Of a stretch of DNA of 6,610 nucleotides, positions 1 through 4,974 are shown piece by piece. Source of the DNA: an uncultured Erysipelotrichaceae bacterium. Lineage in GTDB: Bacteria > Bacillota_I > Bacilli_A > Erysipelotrichales > Erysipelotrichaceae. Under the pieces are notes generated by a model. The model did no database searches. It was not told the origin of the DNA and saw nothing but the letters and a program-made list of their open reading frames with translations. Where the stretch lies: contig CACZPD010000129.1 of assembly GCA_902782955.1 (NCBI GenBank), positions 1-6,610 on the forward strand, given 5' to 3'. The stretch's first letter is position 1; each line of letters begins with the position of its first letter. The position numbers and the translations under genes are program-made.

Positions 1-78
1 GCACAAAAATTCGATAACTTAAGTCAAGTAGAAATGTTCAAAGAAAGAGGGTTTCCACTTTTTATGGAAAGGCCATGA
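1..78 (+). CDS. possible C-terminal fragment of an unidentified gene
   Basis: Frame 1 is open from the window edge to a TGA at 76-78, giving 25 residues that end in GFPLFMERP. An in-frame ATG lies at 34-36 but has no ribosome binding site, so if this is real it is the tail of a gene starting outside the window. Its end overlaps the tail of the minus-strand WYL remnant by 17 bases, in convergent orientation. An open run of 25 codons is not rare by chance in AT-rich DNA. I do not recognise the peptide, and the call is weak. Confidence 0.2.
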   Translation, partial: AQKFDNLSQVEMFKERGFPLFMERP

Positions 79-244
79 CGAAAACAGGAGAAAGGTATTT
101 TTCAAAATCATGAACTACATGAGAAGGAGTTAATATCTTTGCCTTCTTCTTAAAACCACAGATCCAAGAGAAAAACTGATCGCTGACCTCAACAGGAGCA
201 TGTCCTTTTTTCAGAACAAAGGGATTTTTGTTAAATCCATAACA
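62..244 (-). pseudogene. C-terminal remnant of a WYL-domain transcriptional regulator
   Basis: Read from 244 down to the TAA at 64-62, this frame gives about 60 residues. The core, with VSDQFFSWICGF followed by AKILTPSHVVHDF and then a short amphipathic helix, matches my recollection of the C-terminal (WCX) end of WYL-family regulators. In that family a 'VS..FF.W..gFg..v.IlsP..Vv' pattern closes the protein. WYL regulators have an N-terminal winged helix DNA-binding domain and a ligand-sensing WYL domain; both are missing here. The frame is closed upstream by a TGA at 247-245, it has no start or ribosome binding site of its own, and the usual Gly after GF is Lys. It overlaps the 3' end of the 40-codon reading frame at 211-333 in another frame. 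I read it as a decayed gene tail, not a working protein. Confidence 0.6.
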
Positions 245-333
245 TCATATCCTTTGCGCCTGAAAGCGTTCATGACAAGCACCTCTGCCTTCCTACCTTT
301 TTCAAGGTCTAATAAGAAATCTATTGTATCCAT
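211..333 (-). pseudogene. 40-residue reading frame, probably the 5' end of a truncated gene
   Basis: The ATG at 333-331 has a strong AAGGAG at 346-341, seven bases upstream, so it once was, or still is, a translated start. The 40-residue product has an acidic/basic helix (DFLLDLEKGRKAEVLVM) followed by FRRKGYDVMDLTK and stops at a TGA (213-211). The 'K.E......F..kGY.V.D' pattern recalls the first helix and strand of PD-(D/E)XK-type nucleases such as the YraN family, but that is only a resemblance. Past the stop the same frame reads KKDMLLL before losing any protein-like character, while the WYL tail continues in the neighbouring frame. The likely explanation is a deletion joining two unrelated gene fragments near 195-215. 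A genuine small protein cannot be excluded. Confidence 0.4.
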
Positions 334-448
334 AACATTCCTCCTTCTATTACTCTTCTGGATCAAAAAGATATGAAAATGCTTCAATTTTTAGAAGAAT
401 CTTCTCACAAATCTTCTCAAAATGGGGTGAAAAAACTTGTAAAACATG

Positions 449-473
449 AAAAAACCGCATAGGTATGCGGTTT
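449..473 (-). terminator. rho-independent terminator of the tRNA-His gene
   Basis: On the minus strand, a 10-bp stem (AAACCGCATA with TATGCGGTTT, arms at 464-473 and 452-461) with a two-base loop is followed by a run of six T ending at 449. It lies 14 bases beyond the 3' end of the tRNA, where a stand-alone tRNA transcript would be terminated. Confidence 0.8.
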
Positions 474-486
474 ATATCCAGATTCG

Positions 487-561
487 GGCGACTGATGGGA
501 CTCGAACCCACGAATGCTGGAGCCACAATCCAGTGTGTTAACCAACTTCACCACAGCCGCC
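487..561 (-). tRNA. tRNA-His (anticodon GTG)
   Basis: The minus strand folds into a complete cloverleaf. The seven-base acceptor stem (GCGGCTG with CAGTCGC, one G-U pair) is extended by the G at -1 opposite discriminator C73 that is diagnostic for histidine tRNA. The anticodon arm is CTGGA-TTGTGGC-TCCAG with anticodon GTG, and the T arm is GTGGG-TTCGAGT-CCCAT. The D arm carries the GTTGGTTAAC-type loop. The 3' CCA is not encoded; the next three bases read CGA, so the end must be added by CCA nucleotidyltransferase. The gene is monocistronic in this window, flanked by its own promoter and terminator. Confidence 0.96.
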
Positions 562-575
562 GTAAAGCAATAATG

Positions 576-604
576 ATAATACATGAAAAGATGATATAAA
601 GCAA
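576..604 (-). promoter_or_regulatory. sigma-A-type promoter of tRNA-His
   Basis: On the minus strand, TTGCTT (604-599) and TATTAT (581-576) are separated by exactly 17 bases. The -10 element ends 14 bases before the first base of the mature tRNA, leaving a very short 5' leader as expected for a tRNA gene. Confidence 0.65.
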
Positions 605-655
605 GAATAATTTACCGGAAGCAGTCCTGTTTTTATCTCATTTATACAGAAATAA

Positions 656-664
656 TGATATACT
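656..664 (+). promoter_or_regulatory. extended -10 promoter for metY-metA
   Basis: TGATATACT (656-664) matches an extended -10 element (TG, one base, then TATACT). No good -35 box is seen at the expected distance, which is common for extended -10 promoters. The predicted start near 671 would give a leader of only about 24 bases, carrying GGAGG at 684-688. Confidence 0.5.
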
Positions 665-694
665 TTTTACAATATATGTTTACGGAGGCGACTT

Positions 695-1972
695 ATGAAA
701 ACTGAGACAAAATGTGTACAGGCTGGATATGTACCGGGAAACGGTGAACCCAGAATGGTGCCGATCGTACAGAGCACAACATTCAAGTATGATACAAGCG
801 AGGATATGGGAAAACTGTTTGACCTTGAAGCAAGCGGGTATTTCTACACAAGACTGCAGAATCCGACGAATGATTATGTTGCCGCAAAGATCGCAGCACT
901 GGAAGGCGGCACGGCAGCGATGCTGACGTCCAGCGGACAGGCTGCCACGTTCTTTTCCGTATTTAATCTGGCCGGTGCCGGTGACCACGTCATCTCTTCT
1001 TCCACGATTTACGGCGGAAGCTTCAACCTGTTCAATGTAACGATGCGCAGGATGGGAATCGATTTTACCTTTGTTGATCCTGACTGCAGCGACGAAGAAC
1101 TGGAAGCCGCTTTCAAGCCGAATACAAAGTGCGTATTCGGGGAAACCCTGGCCAACCCTGCCCTGATCGTATTTGATATCGAACGTTTTGCAAAAGCGGC
1201 GCATAAACACGGTGTTCCGCTGATCATAGACAACACATTTGCCACACCGGTCAACTGCAGACCGATCGAATGGGGAGCTGATATCGTAACGCATTCCACC
1301 ACAAAATATATGGACGGTCACGACGCTGCCGTCGGCGGATGTATCGTTGACTCCGGCAAATTTGACTGGTTTGCACATGCGGATAAATTCCCGGGACTCA
1401 CAACACCGGATGAATCCTATCACGGCATCACTTATGCGGAAAAATTCGGCCTGGGAGGCGCGTTCATCACAAAAGCAACTGCCCAGCTGATGCGTGATCT
1501 CGGTTCAATACAGGCACCGATGAATGCATTCCTGCTGAATCTCGGACTGGAATCTCTTGCTGTGCGCATGCAGAGACATTGTGAAAACGGACAGAAGGTC
1601 GCTGAATTCCTGGAAGCGCAGGAACAGGTCGAATGGGTCAATTTCCCCGGTCTTCCTTCCAATAAATACTATGCTCTGGCTCAGAAATACATGCCCAACG
1701 GTACATGCGGCGTTATTTCCTTCGGAGTCAAAGGAGGACGGAAAGCAGCTGAAGCATTCATGAAGAAACTGAAGGTAGCCATCATCGCAACACATGTTGC
1801 GGATGCGCATACCTGTGTTCTCCACCCCGCTTCCTCTACACACAGACAGATGAGTGATGAAGAACTGATCGCAGCCGGTGTTTCTCCGGATCTGATCCGT
1901 CTTTCTGTAGGCATTGAAAATGTCGATGATATTATTGAGGATCTGAAACAGGCACTGGAGCCGGAGAGGTAA
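695..1972 (+). CDS. metY: O-acetylhomoserine sulfhydrylase (aminocarboxypropyltransferase)
   Basis: A cytosolic PLP enzyme of the Cys/Met-metabolism (cystathionine gamma-synthase-like) family. It converts O-acetylhomoserine and sulfide to homocysteine and acetate, the direct sulfhydrylation route to methionine. The 425 residues are the usual length for MetY, which is longer than MetB/MetC because of an insert; here that region is at about residues 222-260. Visible motifs are YTR at 51-53 (phosphate contact to the partner subunit), SSGQAA at 79-84 (cofactor phosphate loop), D179 in the IIDNTFATP motif (pyridine nitrogen) and STTKYMDGH with K204 as the Schiff-base lysine. The C-terminal LSVGIENVDDIIEDL signature is intact. 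The start is set by GGAGG at 684-688, six bases before the ATG. metA follows after six bases. Sulfhydrylase and gamma-synthase activities can overlap in this family, but the acetyl-type MetA next door supports O-acetylhomoserine as substrate. Confidence 0.93.
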   Translation: MKTETKCVQAGYVPGNGEPRMVPIVQSTTFKYDTSEDMGKLFDLEASGYFYTRLQNPTNDYVAAKIAALEGGTAAMLTSSGQAATFFSVFNLAGAGDHVISSSTIYGGSFNLFNVTMRRMGIDFTFVDPDCSDEELEAAFKPNTKCVFGETLANPALIVFDIERFAKAAHKHGVPLIIDNTFATPVNCRPIEWGADIVTHSTTKYMDGHDAAVGGCIVDSGKFDWFAHADKFPGLTTPDESYHGITYAEKFGLGGAFITKATAQLMRDLGSIQAPMNAFLLNLGLESLAVRMQRHCENGQKVAEFLEAQEQVEWVNFPGLPSNKYYALAQKYMPNGTCGVISFGVKGGRKAAEAFMKKLKVAIIATHVADAHTCVLHPASSTHRQMSDEELIAAGVSPDLIRLSVGIENVDDIIEDLKQALEPER

Positions 1973-1978
1973 AGCCTT

Positions 1979-2917
1979 ATGCCCATTAAGATTCAGATGG
2001 GTCTTCCGGCAAGAGAAACTCTGGAGAATGAGAATATATTCGTCATGGATACGATGCGTGCGGAGACACAGCAGATCCGCCCGCTTCAGATCCTGATCCT
2101 GAATCTCATGCCCACGAAGATCGCGACCGAAACACAGCTGGCCCGTCTTCTCGGAAACACACCTCTCCAGGTGGAACTGGAACTGATGCGTACAGATACG
2201 CATGAAGCTACACATGTCAGTAAAGATCACATGCTGACATTTTATAAAACATTTTCCGAGATCAAAGACCGGACATTTGACGGCATGGTCATTACCGGGG
2301 CACCTGTAGAGCATCTTGCATTTGAGGAAGTGAACTACTGGGAAGAACTCTGTGAGATCATGGAATGGTCCAAAACGCATGTCTACAGCACATTCCACAT
2401 CTGCTGGGGTGCGCAGGCAGCGCTGTATTATCATTACGGAATTCACAAGGTTCCGTTGAAAGAAAAGCTGTTCGGCGTATTCGAACATACTGTCACGCAT
2501 AAGAATCCGATCCTCTTCCGCGGCTTTGACGATGTCTTCCTGACACCGCATTCCCGCCATACTTCGATTCTGAAGGAAGAGATCCTGAATGTACCGGAAC
2601 TCAAGATCCTTGCTGAAAGTGAAAAAGCTGGAATCTATGCAGTTTCCACAAACGGCGGAACACAGATCTTCATCACAGGTCATTCGGAATATGATACCCT
2701 GACGCTGGATGCGGAATACAGACGTGACAAGAATGCCGGTCTTCCGATCCATGTTCCCGAGAACTATTATCCGGATGATGATGACACAAAAATGCCGAGA
2801 AACACCTGGAGATCCAGCGCGCATCTGCTGTATTCCAACTGGCTGAACTACTTTGTTTACCAGACAACACCGTATGATCTCAAGATGATACCTTCCATAA
2901 AACAGACGATCAAATGA
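1979..2917 (+). CDS. metA: homoserine O-acetyltransferase (MetA/HTS family)
   Basis: Activates homoserine by acetylation from acetyl-CoA, giving the substrate of MetY; this is the committed step of methionine synthesis. The family is annotated as homoserine O-succinyltransferase for historical reasons. The 312 residues are full length, and numbering matches characterised homologues: nucleophile C142 in [10 protein letters not shown], and H235 and E237 in ITGHSEYD complete the catalytic set. Residue 111 is Glu (GAPVEHL), the residue associated with acetyl-CoA use; succinyl-CoA enzymes such as that of E. coli have Gly. There is no signal peptide or membrane segment. The ribosome binding site GGAGAGG lies in the last codons of metY, six bases separate the genes, and a terminator follows the stop. 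Co-transcription with metY is therefore very likely. Product confidence is high; acetyl specificity is inferred from one residue plus context. Confidence 0.94.
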   Translation: MPIKIQMGLPARETLENENIFVMDTMRAETQQIRPLQILILNLMPTKIATETQLARLLGNTPLQVELELMRTDTHEATHVSKDHMLTFYKTFSEIKDRTFDGMVITGAPVEHLAFEEVNYWEELCEIMEWSKTHVYSTFHICWGAQAALYYHYGIHKVPLKEKLFGVFEHTVTHKNPILFRGFDDVFLTPHSRHTSILKEEILNVPELKILAESEKAGIYAVSTNGGTQIFITGHSEYDTLTLDAEYRRDKNAGLPIHVPENYYPDDDDTKMPRNTWRSSAHLLYSNWLNYFVYQTTPYDLKMIPSIKQTIK

Positions 2918-2920
2918 TTT

Positions 2921-2948
2921 AAGAGCGGAACCGACGTTCTGCTCTTTT
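2921..2948 (+). terminator. terminator of the metY-metA operon
   Basis: An 11-bp stem (AAGAGCGGAAC, 2921-2931, with GTTCTGCTCTT, 2936-2946, including one G-U pair) and a CGAC loop end in TTTT at 2945-2948, three bases after the metA stop. The T tract is short. The hairpin also abuts the stop codon of the convergent gene that ends at 2948, so it may serve both strands, although the minus strand has no T run. Confidence 0.65.
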
Positions 2949-3670
2949 CAGTTTCTGAGTTTTTTCAGATATTCAGTGACCGGTGACTCTTTCATCAGGA
3001 CTGCTTCCTTAGCTGTATCATACGGATCTTCGGAAGGAAAAAGCCGTATCTTCCCGACAGAGTCCGCCAGGGACAGATATTCCAGATCACTTCTGTTTAC
3101 TGCTATTTCCGTCATATACGGAACCTGTGAACTGTCTTCATCTTCCAGGGAGATCCCCTGATGATCCTTCACGGATATGACCCGTGCGCTTTCGATCAGG
3201 CATCCTGTCAGCGGTTTATGATCCTCTTTTTCAATCGTAACATAGACATCCACACGCACCCCTGCCCTCACGCTGCCTAATAGAGCTGCGTCTGTCTGCA
3301 GCGCATAGGATGACTGTCCTGTCCGCAATAATGAAAGCGGATGATCCGGGAGATCATCCTTGTCATACAGCATGGATCTGTAAAACAGGGATCCGGCGGG
3401 AATCTTCCCCTGGATATCAGTATATTTCCCGATGATATCCCCCATACTGATATAAGCGAACGGATCCGTATAAACTGCCGGTACCCGGATCTCCATCACA
3501 TCTTCCTTTTTGATCTGTGTCCGCGGAGCGATATCCTTTGCGGCAATACATACTGTTACAAGACTGATCTCTTTCTGCAGATATAGTTTAGAAGCGTATT
3601 TCAGAAGGACACCTGTCATAAACAGACAGATGACGCAGCAGACCGTTTTCAGAAGTATTACTTTTTTCAT
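2948..3670 (-). CDS. orphan CpaB/RcpC-like SAF-domain protein, membrane anchored
   Basis: A 240-residue protein with an N-terminal hydrophobic segment (about residues 4-24, after MKK) and the rest predicted outside the membrane. Residues about 38-101 look like a SAF domain: AAKDIAPRTQIKKEDV, then GDIIGKYTDIQGKIPAGSLF, the two conserved halves of the SAF fold. Residues about 118-210 resemble the second domain of CpaB/RcpC, with the AGVRVDVYVTI motif. CpaB proteins act in assembly of Flp/Tad pili, but no Tad ATPase, secretin, prepilin or TadB/TadC gene is present in the window. The start has a strong ribosome binding site (GGGAGGAG at 3680-3673). The gene lies just after the terminator of the AIM24 gene; I see no clear promoter of its own in the 78-base gap, so it may depend on read-through. 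The family call is good; the function is open, and flagella basal-body P-ring (FlgA-like) or other SAF proteins are alternatives. Confidence 0.72.
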   Translation of the reverse strand: MKKVILLKTVCCVICLFMTGVLLKYASKLYLQKEISLVTVCIAAKDIAPRTQIKKEDVMEIRVPAVYTDPFAYISMGDIIGKYTDIQGKIPAGSLFYRSMLYDKDDLPDHPLSLLRTGQSSYALQTDAALLGSVRAGVRVDVYVTIEKEDHKPLTGCLIESARVISVKDHQGISLEDEDSSQVPYMTEIAVNRSDLEYLSLADSVGKIRLFPSEDPYDTAKEAVLMKESPVTEYLKKLRN

Positions 3671-3698
3671 ATCTCCTCCCCTCTTATTTCATTCGCAG

Positions 3699-3726
3699 AA
3701 AAAAAGCATGTATTGAACATGCTTTT
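3699..3726 (-). terminator. terminator after the AIM24-family gene
   Basis: On the minus strand a 10-bp perfect stem (AAAAGCATGT with ACATGCTTTT, arms 3726-3717 and 3711-3702, five-base loop) leads into a run of seven T ending at 3699. It lies 22 bases after the stop of the gene at 3749-4423 and separates it from the CpaB-like gene. Confidence 0.8.
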
Positions 3727-3748
3727 GAATGAAATTGTTATTCAGAGA

Positions 3749-4423
3749 TCAGTTGCTTGGATGCGGCATGTAGGCATAGAGATTCATTGCCAGCGCATTG
3801 ATCGGCATCGTCTGGAGCCATACTTTACCCGGGCCTGTTACGACTGTATTGAACAGTCCTTCACCGCCGAGGAAAATATTCGCTGCACCTTTGATCGTCT
3901 GGATCTCCATTGTGCAGGAAGCTTCCATAGCCGCAACAAAACCGCTGTCTACGATCAGTTTTTCTCCCGGTTCGAGAACTCTTTCCTGGACGGCACCGTC
4001 AATTTCAAGCCACGCAAATCCGGAGCCGCTGTATTTCTGCATCAGGAAACCTTCGCCGCCGAAGAAACCGACACCGGCCTTATGCTGGATATAGATGTCC
4101 ATATTCACGTTTTCCGTAGATGCGAGGAATGCTGTCTTCTGGGCAATGATCGGTGTTTCGCTGATATTGAATGCGAGGATATCACCCGGAGAGTGTTTGG
4201 CCAGAGTCAGTTCCCCTGCTCTTTCTGCTGTATAATGATTCAGCGCGAGTGATTCCCCGACGATCATCTTTTTAAACATGCCGCCGAGACCGCCGGTTTT
4301 TGTTTCCATTATGATTCCGGGGGTCATCCACGCCATTGCGCCGCTCTGGCATTTAATGGATTCTCCTGCTTCCATATAAAGTGTAAGGACCGTAAACGGC
4401 TGATTGGCAATTTCGTATTTCAT
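3749..4423 (-). CDS. AIM24/TIGR00266-family protein
   Basis: A 224-residue soluble protein without signal peptide or membrane segment. It is rich in short glycine-bearing beta strands, as expected of the AIM24 (formerly DUF124) trimeric beta fold. Recognisable stretches are SIKCQSGAMAWM near residues 22-33, GGLGGMFKKMIVGESL near 44-59, and the GFFGGEGFLMQKYSG and ANIFLGGEGLFNTVVTGPG glycine motifs in the second half. Length is typical of bacterial members. The biochemical role of the bacterial family is not settled; the yeast namesake is a mitochondrial inner-membrane organisation factor, which should not be transferred. The ATG has GGGAG at 4435-4431. The gene has its own promoter and terminator, so it is a single-gene unit between the rnf operon and the CpaB-like gene. 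Confidence 0.88.
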   Translation of the reverse strand: MKYEIANQPFTVLTLYMEAGESIKCQSGAMAWMTPGIIMETKTGGLGGMFKKMIVGESLALNHYTAERAGELTLAKHSPGDILAFNISETPIIAQKTAFLASTENVNMDIYIQHKAGVGFFGGEGFLMQKYSGSGFAWLEIDGAVQERVLEPGEKLIVDSGFVAAMEASCTMEIQTIKGAANIFLGGEGLFNTVVTGPGKVWLQTMPINALAMNLYAYMPHPSN

Positions 4424-4452
4424 GCTGTTTCTCCCATCTTTTTCTAACAGTT

Positions 4453-4462
4453 CTTAGCTAAG
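4453..4462. repeat. 10-bp perfect palindrome at the AIM24 transcription start
   Basis: CTTAGCTAAG is self-complementary over ten bases and sits just downstream of the TATAAT box, covering the predicted transcription start. This is where a repressor operator would be placed, but a 10-bp palindrome in AT-rich intergenic DNA can arise by chance. Confidence 0.35.
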
Positions 4463-4465
4463 TTA

Positions 4466-4493
4466 ATTATAAAACATTGCAGATAACAGTAAA
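4466..4493 (-). promoter_or_regulatory. promoter of the AIM24-family gene
   Basis: On the minus strand a perfect TATAAT (4471-4466) has TTTACT (4493-4488) 16 bases upstream. The -35 overlaps the T tract of the rnf operon terminator. The predicted start lies near 4459, inside the palindrome CTTAGCTAAG (4453-4462). The leader to the ATG at 4423 is about 36 bases. Confidence 0.6.
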
Positions 4494-4520
4494 AAGTGAT
4501 TCATAAAAGAATCACTTTTT
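4491..4520 (-). terminator. terminator of the rnf operon
   Basis: On the minus strand a 12-bp perfect stem (AAAAAGTGATTC with GAATCACTTTTT) and a six-base loop end in TTTTT at 4495-4491. The stop codon of the short rnfB gene (4514-4512) lies inside the 5' arm, so termination directly follows translation. The position shows that the operon ends here and that no ferredoxin-domain gene follows. Confidence 0.88.
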
Positions 4521-4793
4521 ATTCTGTTCCAGGTATTCCCTGATTTTGGCTTTCGCATCTGCTTTGCAGGGCTTGCACTGGTCAATCGTGCTTGTCCCTT
4601 CAACGAGCTGCATAGCCATACCCATGCATCCGGGGTTGCCGCATCCGCCGCAATTATATCCCGGCAGCATCGCATATACTTCCTCGACCCGGTGGTCTTC
4701 TTCCACCGCGAGTTTTTTTGATGCAATACCCAGCGCAAATCCGATCACCGCACCGAGAACAAGCATCAGTATTACAGCTTTAACTATTTCCAT
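4512..4793 (-). CDS. rnfB: minimal RnfB: membrane anchor plus first Fe-S domain only
   Basis: The 93 residues correspond to the N-terminal third of RnfB. Residues 4-24 form the membrane anchor (LVLGAVIGFALGIA), a linker follows, then PGYNCGGCGNPGCMGMA and DQCKPC. C48, C51, C56 and C73 have the Cx2Cx4Cx16C spacing of the RnfB-type four-cysteine Fe-S domain (Pfam PF04060), which binds a [4Fe-4S] cluster. An extra C76 replaces the usual proline-glycine stretch after the fourth cysteine. Full RnfB is roughly 260-330 residues and carries further ferredoxin-type clusters that accept electrons from ferredoxin; all are missing. No such motif follows in any minus-strand frame before the terminator, so this is not a simple frameshift. 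The gene overlaps the preceding 63-codon gene by 14 bases and has GGGAG at 4807-4803. It is last in the operon, the normal place of rnfB. Confidence 0.8.
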   Translation of the reverse strand: MEIVKAVILMLVLGAVIGFALGIASKKLAVEEDHRVEEVYAMLPGYNCGGCGNPGCMGMAMQLVEGTSTIDQCKPCKADAKAKIREYLEQNKK

Positions 4794-4971
4794 GATCTGT
4801 TACTCCCTCATATTTTTTCCGAACCGAACAGTTTTTGATTCCGCATGCCCCGCAGTCCGGTTTCAGGTTTTCGCATCCTTCCGGAACCGGGGTCTTGTGG
4901 TTCTGAATATACAGCCACCCGTAGAGACTGATCAAAGCCACAGCGATCAGAACTGCGTAAAGATATTTCAT
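4780..4971 (-). CDS. small Cys-rich single-span membrane protein of the rnf operon
   Basis: A 63-residue protein with a hydrophobic N-terminal segment (residues 3-22) followed by a short tail holding four cysteines: C33, C40, C43 and C48, the core reading PDCGACGIKNCSVRKKYEG. The Cx2Cx4C spacing equals that of the first three cysteines of the RnfB Fe-S domain encoded next, which suggests a metal or Fe-S site; this is inference. The gene starts three bases after the rnfA stop and overlaps rnfB by 14 bases, so it is co-translated with both. Its ribosome binding site is poor (GGACTGG), pointing to translational coupling with rnfA. I do not recognise a named family. A FeoB-associated Cys-rich membrane protein is an alternative by size and layout, but the operon position argues for an Rnf role. 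Confidence 0.72.
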   Translation of the reverse strand: MKYLYAVLIAVALISLYGWLYIQNHKTPVPEGCENLKPDCGACGIKNCSVRKKYEGVTDHGNS

Positions 4972-4974
4972 GTA

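Noticed and set aside
206..216. Programmed frameshift at the A-run (minus strand) joining the 40-codon frame to the WYL tail
   Set aside because: The TGA comes before the A-run, so ribosomes would stop before reaching the slippery bases, and the first part does not look like a WYL N-terminus.
562..694. SAM riboswitch or T-box leader before metY
   Set aside because: The predicted transcript leader is about 24 bases, and no multi-stem structure or terminator/antiterminator pair is visible.
680..1423. 247-codon open frame on the minus strand antisense to metY
   Set aside because: Shadow of a well-supported gene; no family pattern, and it would run through the metY ribosome binding site.
1505..2824. 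439-codon open frame on the minus strand across metY and metA
   Set aside because: It lies fully antisense to two genes with intact catalytic motifs, has Cys/His/Phe/Arg-rich composition typical of an antisense shadow, and no recognisable domain.
3713..4252. 179-codon plus-strand frame opposite the AIM24 gene
   Set aside because: Antisense shadow; the minus-strand reading has the AIM24 motifs, a promoter, a ribosome binding site and a terminator.
4463..4738. Minus-strand frame that might restore the missing RnfB ferredoxin domains by frameshift
   Set aside because: It has no CxxCxxCxxxC motifs and runs through the terminator hairpin, so it does not supply ferredoxin domains.
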